Shown: one piece after another, positions 53,712-62,058 of the stretch
How positions within the stretch are numbered: the first letter of the stretch is position 1
Layout: every line of letters starts with the position of its first letter
Assembly (NCBI GenBank): GCA_021513715.1
Contig: CP084167.1
Span: 248,001 to 312,000, forward strand
Direction: 5' to 3'
DNA length: 64,000 bases
DNA from: Candidatus Heimdallarchaeum endolithica
Lineage (GTDB): Archaea; Asgardarchaeota; Heimdallarchaeia; Heimdallarchaeales; Heimdallarchaeaceae
Notes under the pieces: model-generated
The model's database searches: none
Seen by the model: only the letters and a program-made list of their open reading frames with translations
Told to the model about the DNA's origin: nothing
Program-made: the position numbers and the translations under genes

Positions 53712-56435
53712 TTAGTAATTTTCTTTCGATTTAGATGGTTGAACAGTTAATACAGAAAAAGTCATTGTTGTCACTATAGCAAATTCTACTTCCCAATCAG
53801 CTTTAGCGGTGAAATTCTCCCAGTAACGTGTTCCATCATAATCATATCTTAACTTATAATCTCCTGCTCCAATTCCATAGAACACTGCCCAACCGCTAGA
53901 GTTAGTAACAACAGATTTTCCTGTATAACTTCCAGTATTAGTGTATAGGTATATTCTTCCGTTATTAACATCAGCACCATTAACTGTTAGATGAACGTAT
54001 ATTGTTCCTCCTCCAATGTTGAACTCTTCAATATAACCGTTTGTTGCAGAGAAAACATCAGACCAGAATCTTTTTGCTAGATAATCTACTCTCCATTTGA
54101 AGTCTCCGTCGCCAATACCTGTAAAGTTCAAGTAACCAGTACCATTTAAGTTTCTGTATATTCCAGTATAACTTCCGCTTGAAGTAAAGAGATAAGCTCT
54201 TGGTCCACTTATATCTGTTCCACTTCCGTCAAATACATGTAGCCAAACTATTCCTCCACCAATATTGAAATCTACAATCTTTCCATCTGTTGCAGTAAAT
54301 ACGTTTGACCAGTATCTTTTTGCTAGATAGTCTGCACGTACTTTGTAGTCAGATTCTCCTATACCTTCAAAAACTCCCCAACCAGTGGCATTAGTATTTG
54401 TATACTTACCTGTGTAACTTCCGCTTGAAGTGAAGAGATAGAGACGTACATTAGCAATATCTACACCGTAAGTATTATTCAGATGGACATATATCGTTCC
54501 TCCACCTAGATCAACATCCACAACTAAACCATCACTGGCTGTAAATACATCGCTCCAGAATCTTTTTGCAAGGTAGTCTACTCTGAACTTGTAGTTTCCA
54601 CTGCTTAATGTTGTAAATGTAGCTATTCCTGAAGAATTAGTATTATTATATGTTCCAGTATAACTTCCACTGGCAGTGAAAACATATACTCTTGTATTTG
54701 CTACAGGTACTCCTCCTGCAGTAACATTAGCATAAATTGTTCCTCCTCCAAGTTCGAAGTGGTAAACCATTGTTTCATTAAAGTAAAAGGCATCAGACCA
54801 GTGTCTATCTGCTTGATAATCTACTCTTAATTTGTAATTGGAAGTACCTATTCCAGTGAATGTTACTATTCCTTCACTATTGGTATTACCATACTTACCA
54901 GTATAACTACCGCTGGCAGTGAAAAGATAAACACGAGCGTTAACTAAAGCATTTCCTGCCACAGTGATATTTCCGTAGAGTGTTCCTCCACCTATAGATG
55001 CATTTACTATTAATCCATTTGAAGCAGTAAATACAGGGCTCCAGAATCTTTGAGCAAGATAATCAATTCTTATTTTATAATCTCCAGCAGCTACAGAGCC
55101 GTAAGTAGCTATTCCACTTGTGTTTGTATTTGCATACTTACCAGTATAACTTCCGCTTGAAGTAAATAAGTATGTACGAGTGTTTCTAATCGGGTTACCA
55201 TCAGCATCAGTTACATTAACATATATTGTTCCTCCTCCGACATTAACATCAATAACTGCTCCGTCTGAAGCTCCAAAGGTTTGACTCCATATTCTATAAG
55301 CCAAGTAATCTACTCTAAATTTGTAGTTTGTTCCCCCTGGAACTGCAGAAAATTCAGCATAACCAGTAGAGTTGGTGTTAGCATATTTTCCAGTATAACT
55401 CCCGCTTTCTCTGAAGAGATAAACTCTTGTATTGGATATAGGATTATTTCCTCCATCAATTACATGAGCATACACTGTACCTCCTCCAGTATCAATTTCA
55501 ACATAAGTAGTATTGGGGAAGTTTATATTTTCTGAATAGTATATTATTCCAGAAACATCTGCTCTAATTTTATATAATCCATCATCAAGAGAATAAGTAG
55601 CTAACCCATCGCTATTAGTATCAGAGTATTCATTTAAATAATGACCATAAGTATCATACAAATAAGTTCTTACTCCACTTAAAGGTGTTGTACCTGACTT
55701 AACTTTAACAGTCAAAGTTCCTCCTGAAATTTCTAAATGCAATTGTGGAGTTCCTGGATGAATAAAAACGTCAGTGGTATAGAATTGCAGTCCTGATTGT
55801 GCTTTAGCATAATAAGTCCCTGGGAATAGATAAGTATTAGAAACACCACTCACAGAAGTTGGTTCTCCCGTATAAGCAAATTCTCCTGTAGAATAGTAGA
55901 AATAGATATTTGAACCTACTACTGGATCACCAGAAGAATCAGTGAATTCAATAGATAATGGTTCTCCTTGTTCAACTGTAATTGTCCCAATTTCCAAACC
56001 TACAATATATTGATCATTTATTAGTGTTAAAATTAGACTTGAACCATCATCTATTTCATCAACATCATCTACAGCTGCTCTCATTCTTAACAGAACACGT
56101 TCATTTACATCTATTGTTCCATTTACATTATCCATTAGCACCCAAGTATAGAAATTAGAGGAACTATCTTTGGAAGCTGCAATAGTTATATTTGTAACAT
56201 TAAACATGCTTCCGCCTATATTTCCAACTTGGACAGTTATATAGTCACATTTTCCATCATTATCGTAATCCATAAACAAAGGTGCTGAAGTCTCATCAAT
56301 GTATAACTCAGGAGCATTTCTTTGATTTACCATTGGAAGTACAACTAGAAAAACAATTGCAGTTGCAGCTAAGGTAAGACCAAGTATCAGAACAACTGCA
56401 ATTACAGGAGAAACTCCTCTCTTCTTCCTAAACAT
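53712..56435 (-). CDS. Archaeal type IV prepilin-like protein with eight carboxypeptidase-regulatory-like stalk repeats
   Basis: The ATG at 56435 gives a 907-residue product starting MFRKKRGVSPVIAVVLILGL. This is a class III prepilin signal, with expected cleavage after KKRG and assembly through the following hydrophobic helix. About 200 residues of pilin-head-like sequence follow. Then come eight ~82-residue beta repeats, each starting GG(G/T)-T-hydrophobic, containing a variant of YLFTSSGSYTGKY in most copies, and ending near RVDYLAKRFWS. They resemble carboxypeptidase-regulatory/prealbumin-like Ig folds. Ordinary pilins are 100-200 residues, so this looks like a pilin-anchored adhesin or thread. 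It starts one base after the stop of the Ig-like gene, so the two are co-translated. A GTG at 56444 inside the previous gene is a less likely start. Confidence 0.85.
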   Translation of the reverse strand: MFRKKRGVSPVIAVVLILGLTLAATAIVFLVVLPMVNQRNAPELYIDETSAPLFMDYDNDGKCDYITVQVGNIGGSMFNVTNITIAASKDSSSNFYTWVLMDNVNGTIDVNERVLLRMRAAVDDVDEIDDGSSLILTLINDQYIVGLEIGTITVEQGEPLSIEFTDSSGDPVVGSNIYFYYSTGEFAYTGEPTSVSGVSNTYLFPGTYYAKAQSGLQFYTTDVFIHPGTPQLHLEISGGTLTVKVKSGTTPLSGVRTYLYDTYGHYLNEYSDTNSDGLATYSLDDGLYKIRADVSGIIYYSENINFPNTTYVEIDTGGGTVYAHVIDGGNNPISNTRVYLFRESGSYTGKYANTNSTGYAEFSAVPGGTNYKFRVDYLAYRIWSQTFGASDGAVIDVNVGGGTIYVNVTDADGNPIRNTRTYLFTSSGSYTGKYANTNTSGIATYGSVAAGDYKIRIDYLAQRFWSPVFTASNGLIVNASIGGGTLYGNITVAGNALVNARVYLFTASGSYTGKYGNTNSEGIVTFTGIGTSNYKLRVDYQADRHWSDAFYFNETMVYHFELGGGTIYANVTAGGVPVANTRVYVFTASGSYTGTYNNTNSSGIATFTTLSSGNYKFRVDYLAKRFWSDVFTASDGLVVDVDLGGGTIYVHLNNTYGVDIANVRLYLFTSSGSYTGKYTNTNATGWGVFEGIGESDYKVRADYLAKRYWSNVFTATDGKIVDFNIGGGIVWLHVFDGSGTDISGPRAYLFTSSGSYTGIYRNLNGTGYLNFTGIGDGDFKWRVDYLAKRFWSDVFSATNGYIEEFNIGGGTIYVHLTVNGADVNNGRIYLYTNTGSYTGKSVVTNSSGWAVFYGIGAGDYKLRYDYDGTRYWENFTAKADWEVEFAIVTTMTFSVLTVQPSKSKENY
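53775..55722 (-). repeat. Eight tandem ~246-bp repeats encoding beta domains of the prepilin-like protein
   Basis: The repeats are recognisable at protein level by GSYTG(K/T/I)Y and (R/I)xDYLAKRFWS and by a conserved GGG at each boundary. The first copy (nearest the N-terminus) is the most divergent. DNA identity between copies is moderate, so the array is older than that of the LRR gene. Boundaries are approximate. Confidence 0.8.
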
Positions 56436-56436
56436 A

Positions 56437-58293
56437 TTATACACCTCGTCTACTAATTAAGAAGTAACCTAAACCTCCTAATAGAACCACTCCTCCAAGT
56501 GCTCCAAGAAGGATACCTAGTTTAGTCATTGTAGACAATCCTCCTGTAGGAGTATTAGTTTGTATAGGTTCTGTTCCTCCAGTACTAACTGGATTAACTA
56601 ATATAGTAACTGTTTCTTGTTCTGAAGAATCATATCCTGGAAGAGCAGCGTTAATGGTAAAAGTATAATTCTTAGCTGTTGTTACTGTCATATCTTCTGT
56701 TATCCATACAAAAATAACATATCCGGTGGAATTTGTTTCTAAAGAAGCGATCTGGTTTCCACTACTAGCAAAAGAGCCAGCTAAAGCTGTTATAGTTACT
56801 GTAGCTCCTTCTACTCCTTTATCTCCTGCGCTTACATAAACAATAAAGGTTACATTTTCTCCTTGAGTTATAGTTGTTTTATCAGGAGTTGTGATTGAAC
56901 TAAGTTTAAGGATAACAGGGTTTACATGAATATCTATTGAATCTTCTTCAGAGTTATAATATTCTTTAACAATACTTATTGTTATAGGATAATCTTGTCC
57001 ATTTGGTATTGGGGGAGATAAATCAGTTGTATTCCATATTACAGAAGCTATTCCCTCAGATGAGGTGTTAATTTTTGCAGTTATAGCGTCAAAACCCACA
57101 AATTCTCCTTCCATAGCATTAAAAGTAATTTCAGCTTCTTCTACAGCATCACCTAATTCATTAGTCAGAGTTACTGTTAGTTCTACTGGTTCCCCAGCAA
57201 TTATCTCTGAAGCATTGGTAACTAAATCTATCGTAAAGTTATGAACTACTGGATTAACAGTTATTGTTATTTCATTAAGATCCTCTGTTGCTAGAGTATT
57301 ATCAACAGAAACTGTTCCTGAGAGTATAATATCAATAGCATTTGAAACATCAGGAGCTATCCATTCTGTTTCAAATTTACCAGAAGAGTTAGTATATCCT
57401 GTAATATCTTTGCCATCATTAGCAAAATGCCCATCAAGAGCGTCTAACTCCACTTTGGCATTAGAAATAACACCCAAACCTCCCTCTGCAGTAACGACAA
57501 TAGAAACATGCGCTCCTCCTCCAACGTCTGTACTTGAAGCTGTCATGGTTGAACTACTTAAATCAAGTTCATTAACATGAATAGTTCCTGTCAAATCTTT
57601 AGTAGCAGTAGAGCCACTATATGTAATTGATGCTGTAAAGTTAACGTAGTTAAGTTCGGAGACTAAAGTTGTTAAATCAGCGTTCCAAATAACTTGAACT
57701 TTTCCATCAGACCCTGTTTGAACATCTATTTCAAAAGTATCAGAGTCAGGAAAAATACCGTCATCACAAGTTAGATGAACAGAGGCTTCTGCTATAGTTC
57801 CATATGTACCTTTTGCAGTTATTTTAATAGTAGAATTTTGTGTTTCATACACTGGATCTGGGTCAACTGTTATTGTGCTTTCATCAAAAGAAAGTGGATA
57901 AACTGTCACATTTAGTTCTTTTGTAGATGTATCACTTCCAGAAGTGAATACGGCAGTTATTGTAACTTCTTTTTCTTCTATTGCACTTTTAGCTTCAGGA
58001 GCTTTCCAGTCCGCAGAAGCAACACCATTGGTATCTGTAGTTAAGATTATGTACTTCATTTCATTTTCGACAAAAGAGCCTTCTTCTGCTGAGATATTTA
58101 CCTTTACTCCTCCAAGAGCTGTACCTGCTCCATTCTTTGAAGTTACTTTAATAGTTGTTATTTGAAATTCGTAAATATCAGACGGTGAAGCTTGAATTAT
58201 TGAACCTGAAACATCAGCCGCGTAAACAGATCCAGAGAAGATGAGAAAACTAGAAACCACTAAATAGATTAATATAATATTTCCTTTATTCAT
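56437..58293 (-). CDS. Secreted Ig-like (invasin/Big-type) repeat protein with C-terminal membrane anchor
   Basis: The 618-residue protein starts with a signal peptide (GNIILIYLVVSSFLIFSGSVYAAD). About five repeats of 95-105 residues follow. Each has a start like ITVDPDPVYETQNSTIKITAKG, a central VxLxxxDGxF and an end like TxxxGxxxxxWxAPD, which is the invasin/intimin Big-1 type Ig fold. After a Thr/Gly-rich linker, the C-terminal helix LGILLGALGGVVLLGGLGYFLISRRGV anchors it, with a basic cytoplasmic stop. It is the first gene of a two-gene unit with the prepilin-repeat protein. The pair probably forms or supports a surface appendage. A TATA-like ATTATATAGAA lies about 30 bases upstream. Confidence 0.85.
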   Translation of the reverse strand: MNKGNIILIYLVVSSFLIFSGSVYAADVSGSIIQASPSDIYEFQITTIKVTSKNGAGTALGGVKVNISAEEGSFVENEMKYIILTTDTNGVASADWKAPEAKSAIEEKEVTITAVFTSGSDTSTKELNVTVYPLSFDESTITVDPDPVYETQNSTIKITAKGTYGTIAEASVHLTCDDGIFPDSDTFEIDVQTGSDGKVQVIWNADLTTLVSELNYVNFTASITYSGSTATKDLTGTIHVNELDLSSSTMTASSTDVGGGAHVSIVVTAEGGLGVISNAKVELDALDGHFANDGKDITGYTNSSGKFETEWIAPDVSNAIDIILSGTVSVDNTLATEDLNEITITVNPVVHNFTIDLVTNASEIIAGEPVELTVTLTNELGDAVEEAEITFNAMEGEFVGFDAITAKINTSSEGIASVIWNTTDLSPPIPNGQDYPITISIVKEYYNSEEDSIDIHVNPVILKLSSITTPDKTTITQGENVTFIVYVSAGDKGVEGATVTITALAGSFASSGNQIASLETNSTGYVIFVWITEDMTVTTAKNYTFTINAALPGYDSSEQETVTILVNPVSTGGTEPIQTNTPTGGLSTMTKLGILLGALGGVVLLGGLGYFLISRRGV

Positions 58294-58426
58294 AAAATCA
58301 TCTCTGAAATTTCTATATAATGGTATATCAAAAACATATTTAATTATTTGTTCAAAGGCAAAAGTAATTCACATAAAAAAGATAATTTACCCAAAAATTT
58401 TTGAAAAATGGGACACAATAAAATTT

Positions 58427-59782
58427 ATGGAACTAGTAATAAGAGGGAAATATGCTCTCTATTTCTCATCAGATTCAAAACTCCATTTTATTGAAGATCC
58501 TGGAATAATAATAGAACAAGACAAAATTGTAAATATTGGAAAATATTCAGAAGTAAAAAAAGATATCGTTGGACATGATAAAGTGGGAGATAAAAATCAA
58601 TTACTTATTCCTGGATTAATTAATGGTCATACACATTTGGCGATGACTTTGTTTAGAGGAATAGCTGATGATTTACCTCTTAATATCTGGCTTCAAGATC
58701 ATATATGGCCAATGGAAAGAAATTTGAATGCAGAAGATGTTTATTATGGTGCCAAATTAGGAGCTATAGAATCTTTACTTGCAGGAGTAACTACAATCAA
58801 TTCAATGTATTGGTATCCTGAAGAAGAAGCAAAGGCAATTAAAGATACTTTAATGAGAGGAATGGTTGGTCCTCCTGTTATTTCAGGAATGAATAATCTA
58901 AAAAAATCTCTTTCTATTGCGACTAATCTTCATAATTCAGAGAAAGGAAGAATTCGAGCTACTTTATCATTGCATTCTCCTTATACAGTTACAATTTCTG
59001 ACTTTGTTGAAGCAAATGAATATATTCTAAACAGAAATCAAGAATGCGAAGATGAAGACAAATTACTCATACATACACATTTAGCAGAACCAGAAGATGA
59101 ATTAGCTCAAGCCAAAAAATTTAACCTCAATAAAAATGAAGATTTCCCAGATGTCAATTCTTCAATAGATTTAATGGAAAAAATAGGATTATTACATGAA
59201 TACCTATTAACAGCCCACTGCATTCATATTTCAAGAGAAGATATCATTAAACTTCAAAAAAACAAAGTTAGAGTTATTGTAAATCCTCTATCTAACTCAA
59301 AACTTGGAAATCATATGCCCCCACTGGATAAGATGATAAGAAAAATAGAAAATTTGGGATTAGGAACTGATGGACCAGCAAGTAACAATACTTTAAATGT
59401 TTTTGATACTGTTAGATATATAGCTTTATTTTATAAGGGGTTACTTTCTGATCCTGAAATAATAAAAGCAAAGGAAACATTTTGGTTAGCTACGATTGGA
59501 GGAGCAAAAGCTTTAAGATGGAAGGGCATAGGAAGTTTAGAGCAAGATTCACTTGCAGATATCGTTACAATTGATCTTAAAAAACCACATTTAACTCCCA
59601 CTATCTCTTCTGATTCATTGTTGAGTCATTTTGCTTATTCAATGAATGGTTCAGAAATAAAAAACGTAATTGTTAATGGAAAATTGGTTATTAAAAATTA
59701 TGATTTTGATTCTATTATTATTGAAAAAGTGCTAGAAGAAGTAGAGAAAAAAACATTAAAACTACTAAAAAAAGAAGAATAG
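58427..59782 (+). CDS. Amidohydrolase, 5'-deoxyadenosine/S-adenosylhomocysteine deaminase-like
   Basis: This 451-residue metal-dependent amidohydrolase of the SAH/MTA deaminase group has LIPGLINGHTHLAMTLFRGIADDLPLNIWL at the N-terminal metal site. THLAEPEDE, LTAHCIHIS and LGTDGPASNN follow with the remaining histidines and the catalytic aspartate. Family enzymes deaminate 5'-deoxyadenosine, MTA or SAH to the inosine forms. Removing radical SAM by-products would fit the two radical SAM genes in this window, but that link is inference. The start at 58427 is the first ATG after an AT-rich promoter. Confidence 0.88.
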   Translation: MELVIRGKYALYFSSDSKLHFIEDPGIIIEQDKIVNIGKYSEVKKDIVGHDKVGDKNQLLIPGLINGHTHLAMTLFRGIADDLPLNIWLQDHIWPMERNLNAEDVYYGAKLGAIESLLAGVTTINSMYWYPEEEAKAIKDTLMRGMVGPPVISGMNNLKKSLSIATNLHNSEKGRIRATLSLHSPYTVTISDFVEANEYILNRNQECEDEDKLLIHTHLAEPEDELAQAKKFNLNKNEDFPDVNSSIDLMEKIGLLHEYLLTAHCIHISREDIIKLQKNKVRVIVNPLSNSKLGNHMPPLDKMIRKIENLGLGTDGPASNNTLNVFDTVRYIALFYKGLLSDPEIIKAKETFWLATIGGAKALRWKGIGSLEQDSLADIVTIDLKKPHLTPTISSDSLLSHFAYSMNGSEIKNVIVNGKLVIKNYDFDSIIIEKVLEEVEKKTLKLLKKEE

Positions 59783-59809
59783 ACTAGTTGGTTTTTTATT
59801 AATCAATTT

Positions 59810-60727
59810 TTAATTCTTTTTCTTTATTATTTTTTTTAAGTGGCTTAAACTTAATAAAACGATAGCAAAAACTGTTAAACAAATTGCAATAGCCAGAATA
59901 AATTTAGAAAGCAAAGGAATTGGTTGCCATTCGTTTAATAAAATACCAGCAAAACAGATAGGTAAAATGGTTACTAGCCCATTATATATTGCCATAGAAG
60001 TTGAAACCTTTCCATATTTAAAAGCTATTTGAAGGACTAATGTAGAAATAACTGCAGTAATAATTAATAAAACTAAATAAACAAATAACAAAAAAAGATT
60101 TGTTAAACCATAATCATAAATTAAAGAACCTATGCCTTTAACTATAATTGCTTGAACTCCAGCAGCTAATCCAGAAATCAAAGCTAAGGAAATTAATTTC
60201 AAGTTATCTTTTTTAGAAGATATTGAAACAAGAGCACAAAGCAGAAATAATATTAAAATACTTATTCCCAAAAATAGACCTTTAAGCGATATAACGGAAT
60301 TTATCCATTCATTGTGGGTAATTGTAATTGAATATCTACTTGTAATAATTGAAGATAAACTTATACCTATTATAGCAGAAACAATTGCACATAATTCAAC
60401 TGCACTAATTTTTTCTTTAACTCTAACATGTGCATATATAGCTAACACAACTAGTCCAAAACCAGATAATGGTGAGATAGCTACTAAAGGAACCCAGATC
60501 AAAGCAATATAATAAAATGGAACGCTTAAAAAAGTCAAAAAAAGCCCAGCTAACCATCTTTTTTCTTTAATTAAACGCTTCAAGTATTTTAAAAATGGTT
60601 TCTTATCTCTTTCATTTATTTTATCAACAACCTCTTTTTCTAAAGCAAAACCCAAGTTATAAGCTGCATAAGAGATCAATCCGAAAATTATTGCAAGTAT
60701 AAAAGTTATAGAAACCATTAAATTCAA
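59810..60727 (-). CDS. DMT/EamA-type transporter-like membrane protein (about ten helices)
   Basis: This 305-residue membrane protein has about ten hydrophobic helices in two halves (VPLVAISPLSGFGLVVLAIYAHVRVKEKIS; GKVSTSMAIYNGLVTILPICFAGILLNE). This is the pattern of drug/metabolite transporters and the related NIPA-like family. A conserved-looking loop ERDKKPFLKYLKRLIKEKRWLAG lies between helices 1 and 2. The substrate is unknown. The gene ends 28 bases from the amidohydrolase stop (convergent). An in-frame ATG three codons in is an alternative start. Confidence 0.8.
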   Translation of the reverse strand: MNLMVSITFILAIIFGLISYAAYNLGFALEKEVVDKINERDKKPFLKYLKRLIKEKRWLAGLFLTFLSVPFYYIALIWVPLVAISPLSGFGLVVLAIYAHVRVKEKISAVELCAIVSAIIGISLSSIITSRYSITITHNEWINSVISLKGLFLGISILILFLLCALVSISSKKDNLKLISLALISGLAAGVQAIIVKGIGSLIYDYGLTNLFLLFVYLVLLIITAVISTLVLQIAFKYGKVSTSMAIYNGLVTILPICFAGILLNEWQPIPLLSKFILAIAICLTVFAIVLLSLSHLKKIIKKKN

Positions 60728-60868
60728 ATTTCGATAGGCTTTTTTACTTTTTCTAAAGAGTAAAGCAATAGAGTCTAGTTTCTTCTGATAAAAATGTTTG
60801 AGGAAACGCTAATAGTAAGATATGATCATTCAAAAACTATCTATTTTTTTTAAGAGATGCAGAGTCCT
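60728..60868. other. Short AT-rich spacer before the decayed IS region
   Basis: No ORF or RNA gene is seen. It contains the promoter side of the minus-strand transporter gene and ends where the insertion-sequence-like repeat begins (GTATACTCTACCCACG). Confidence 0.5.
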
Positions 60869-61620
60869 GTATACTCTACCCACGTTGGTAACAAATAAAT
60901 AGAAGTAGTTATGTGAGTAAGTGATAAAACATGAATAAACCCGAACCTAACTTGAAAAATTAAGAAAGACTGTGGTTAAAAAAAGCTTTGGAAGGAGAAA
61001 AGAGAAGAAAAAGAGTTAGTTCACGACTATAGGGGGAGTAGGAAGTTTGTGTAGAAGTAAGTGGTTGAAAAAGATTTAAGGAGAACTATGAAAGAGAATG
61101 GTTAGTGGAAAAATAGACCCTACAGACCTAGACTATACACAGGAAAGTGAATGAGGAGTTAAGAGAGAGGTTAAGGGAGTTAAAGGTAAAACAAGGAATG
61201 AATGTGGAGAAAAAAATAGCTTATCTGTTGAAGAAAGAAGGAAGAGGATTATCGCGAAATACAATAACTAAAGTAATAGGAGAGTTAGGTTTTCCTCTGT
61301 TAAGTAATAGGAAAAAGAGAAACAGGACTCGATACAAGAGATTTGAGAGAGAAAAACCTAACGAACTCTGGTAGTTAGATGGGAAAGGACAATTCTGGGT
61401 AGAAGAAAAAGGATAGATTACATTGTCACCTCATAACTCTCTTAGATGATCACTCACGATTCTGCTTAGGTGCTAAACACAACCCCTTTGCACCGAAAAA
61501 AGAACAGATAATAAGTTTGCTAGAAGAAGCAATAAAAAAAAATGGACAGCCTGAGTCTATCCTCACGGACAATAAAACACTCTTCTCCACCGTTAGAGGA
61601 ACTAGATTCAATTTTTCAAA
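60869..61620 (+). mobile_element. Decayed IS481-like insertion sequence, copy 1
   Basis: The segment starts with GTATACTCTACCCACG and contains broken frames of an IS481-type transposase. There is an N-terminal HTH start at 60931 (MNKPEPNLKN, stop, then LWLKKALEGEKRRKRVS). A middle fragment spans 61147-61374. Past a TAG it continues with LDGKGQFWVEEKG, another TAG, then a +1 shift into LLDDHSRFCLGAKHN (from 61439) and SILTDNKTLFS. Two of the three catalytic acidic residues (LDGKG and LTDN) can still be read. The region carrying the third is missing and similarity ends near 61620. It is inactive on its own. Confidence 0.8.
61147..61374 (+). pseudogene. Transposase fragment within IS copy 1 (HTH/linker region)
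   Basis: The longest surviving open piece of the copy 1 transposase has 75 residues (VNEELRERLRELKVKQGMNVEKK through RYKRFEREKPNELW). It corresponds to the second helix-turn-helix and the lead-in to the catalytic core. It ends at a TAG where related transposases would have glutamine. The same codon is also TAG in copy 2. Confidence 0.75.
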
Positions 61621-61689
61621 TATATGTTGCTTTTCTTGGAGAATAACAAAAAAAAAGTAAGAGTTGTTCTTCTTTGATTCTTGAAGTGT

Positions 61690-62058
61690 TCATATTTTAC
61701 CTGTTTTATCCCATGTATCAAATTGCTTTTGGAGTTTTTCCAGAGTTTCATCTATTTTTTCATGACTCGTTGTACTAAACACAATATATTCTCTATCTAC
61801 AGTTATAGCATACTCTTCAGGAAGCTGATATAACCAGTTTAAAAAAGCGTCTTCATCTGGAAAACCTAATAACGAAGATAACTTCTCTATAGCTATACTC
61901 TTTGTACGTTTTATTACTTTTTGAAGTCCTTGTAATCGTAACCTCTCTCACTTTAGTTCAAGCATTTCTTGCTTTCGTTCCAGCCTTTTTATAGTCTGAA
62001 TATTAGCTAGAACAGTGTCAAAATACTTATTTAAATCAGTTTGTAACCTCTCTTGCTC
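61690..62058 (-). pseudogene. Winged-helix/PCI-like C-terminal domain of the LRR gene, beyond in-frame stops
   Basis: Directly after the LRR stop (TAA, 62059-62061) the same frame continues as a coiled coil (EQERLQTDLNKYFDTVLANI, RLERKQEMLELK). It meets a TGA at 61948-61950, then reads ERLRLQGLQKVIKRT followed by IAIEKLSSLLGFPDEDAFLN and ITVDREYIVF, a typical winged-helix/PCI-like end, up to the TGA at 61690-61692. There is no frameshift, only two stop codons. The intact reading frame implies recent loss or readthrough. Confidence 0.65.

Noticed and set aside
61372..61420. Possible amber recoding, since both IS copies have TAG at the same two codons
   Set aside because: The copies also carry TAA and frameshifts, and no other gene here needs TAG readthrough. 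Shared decay before duplication explains it better.
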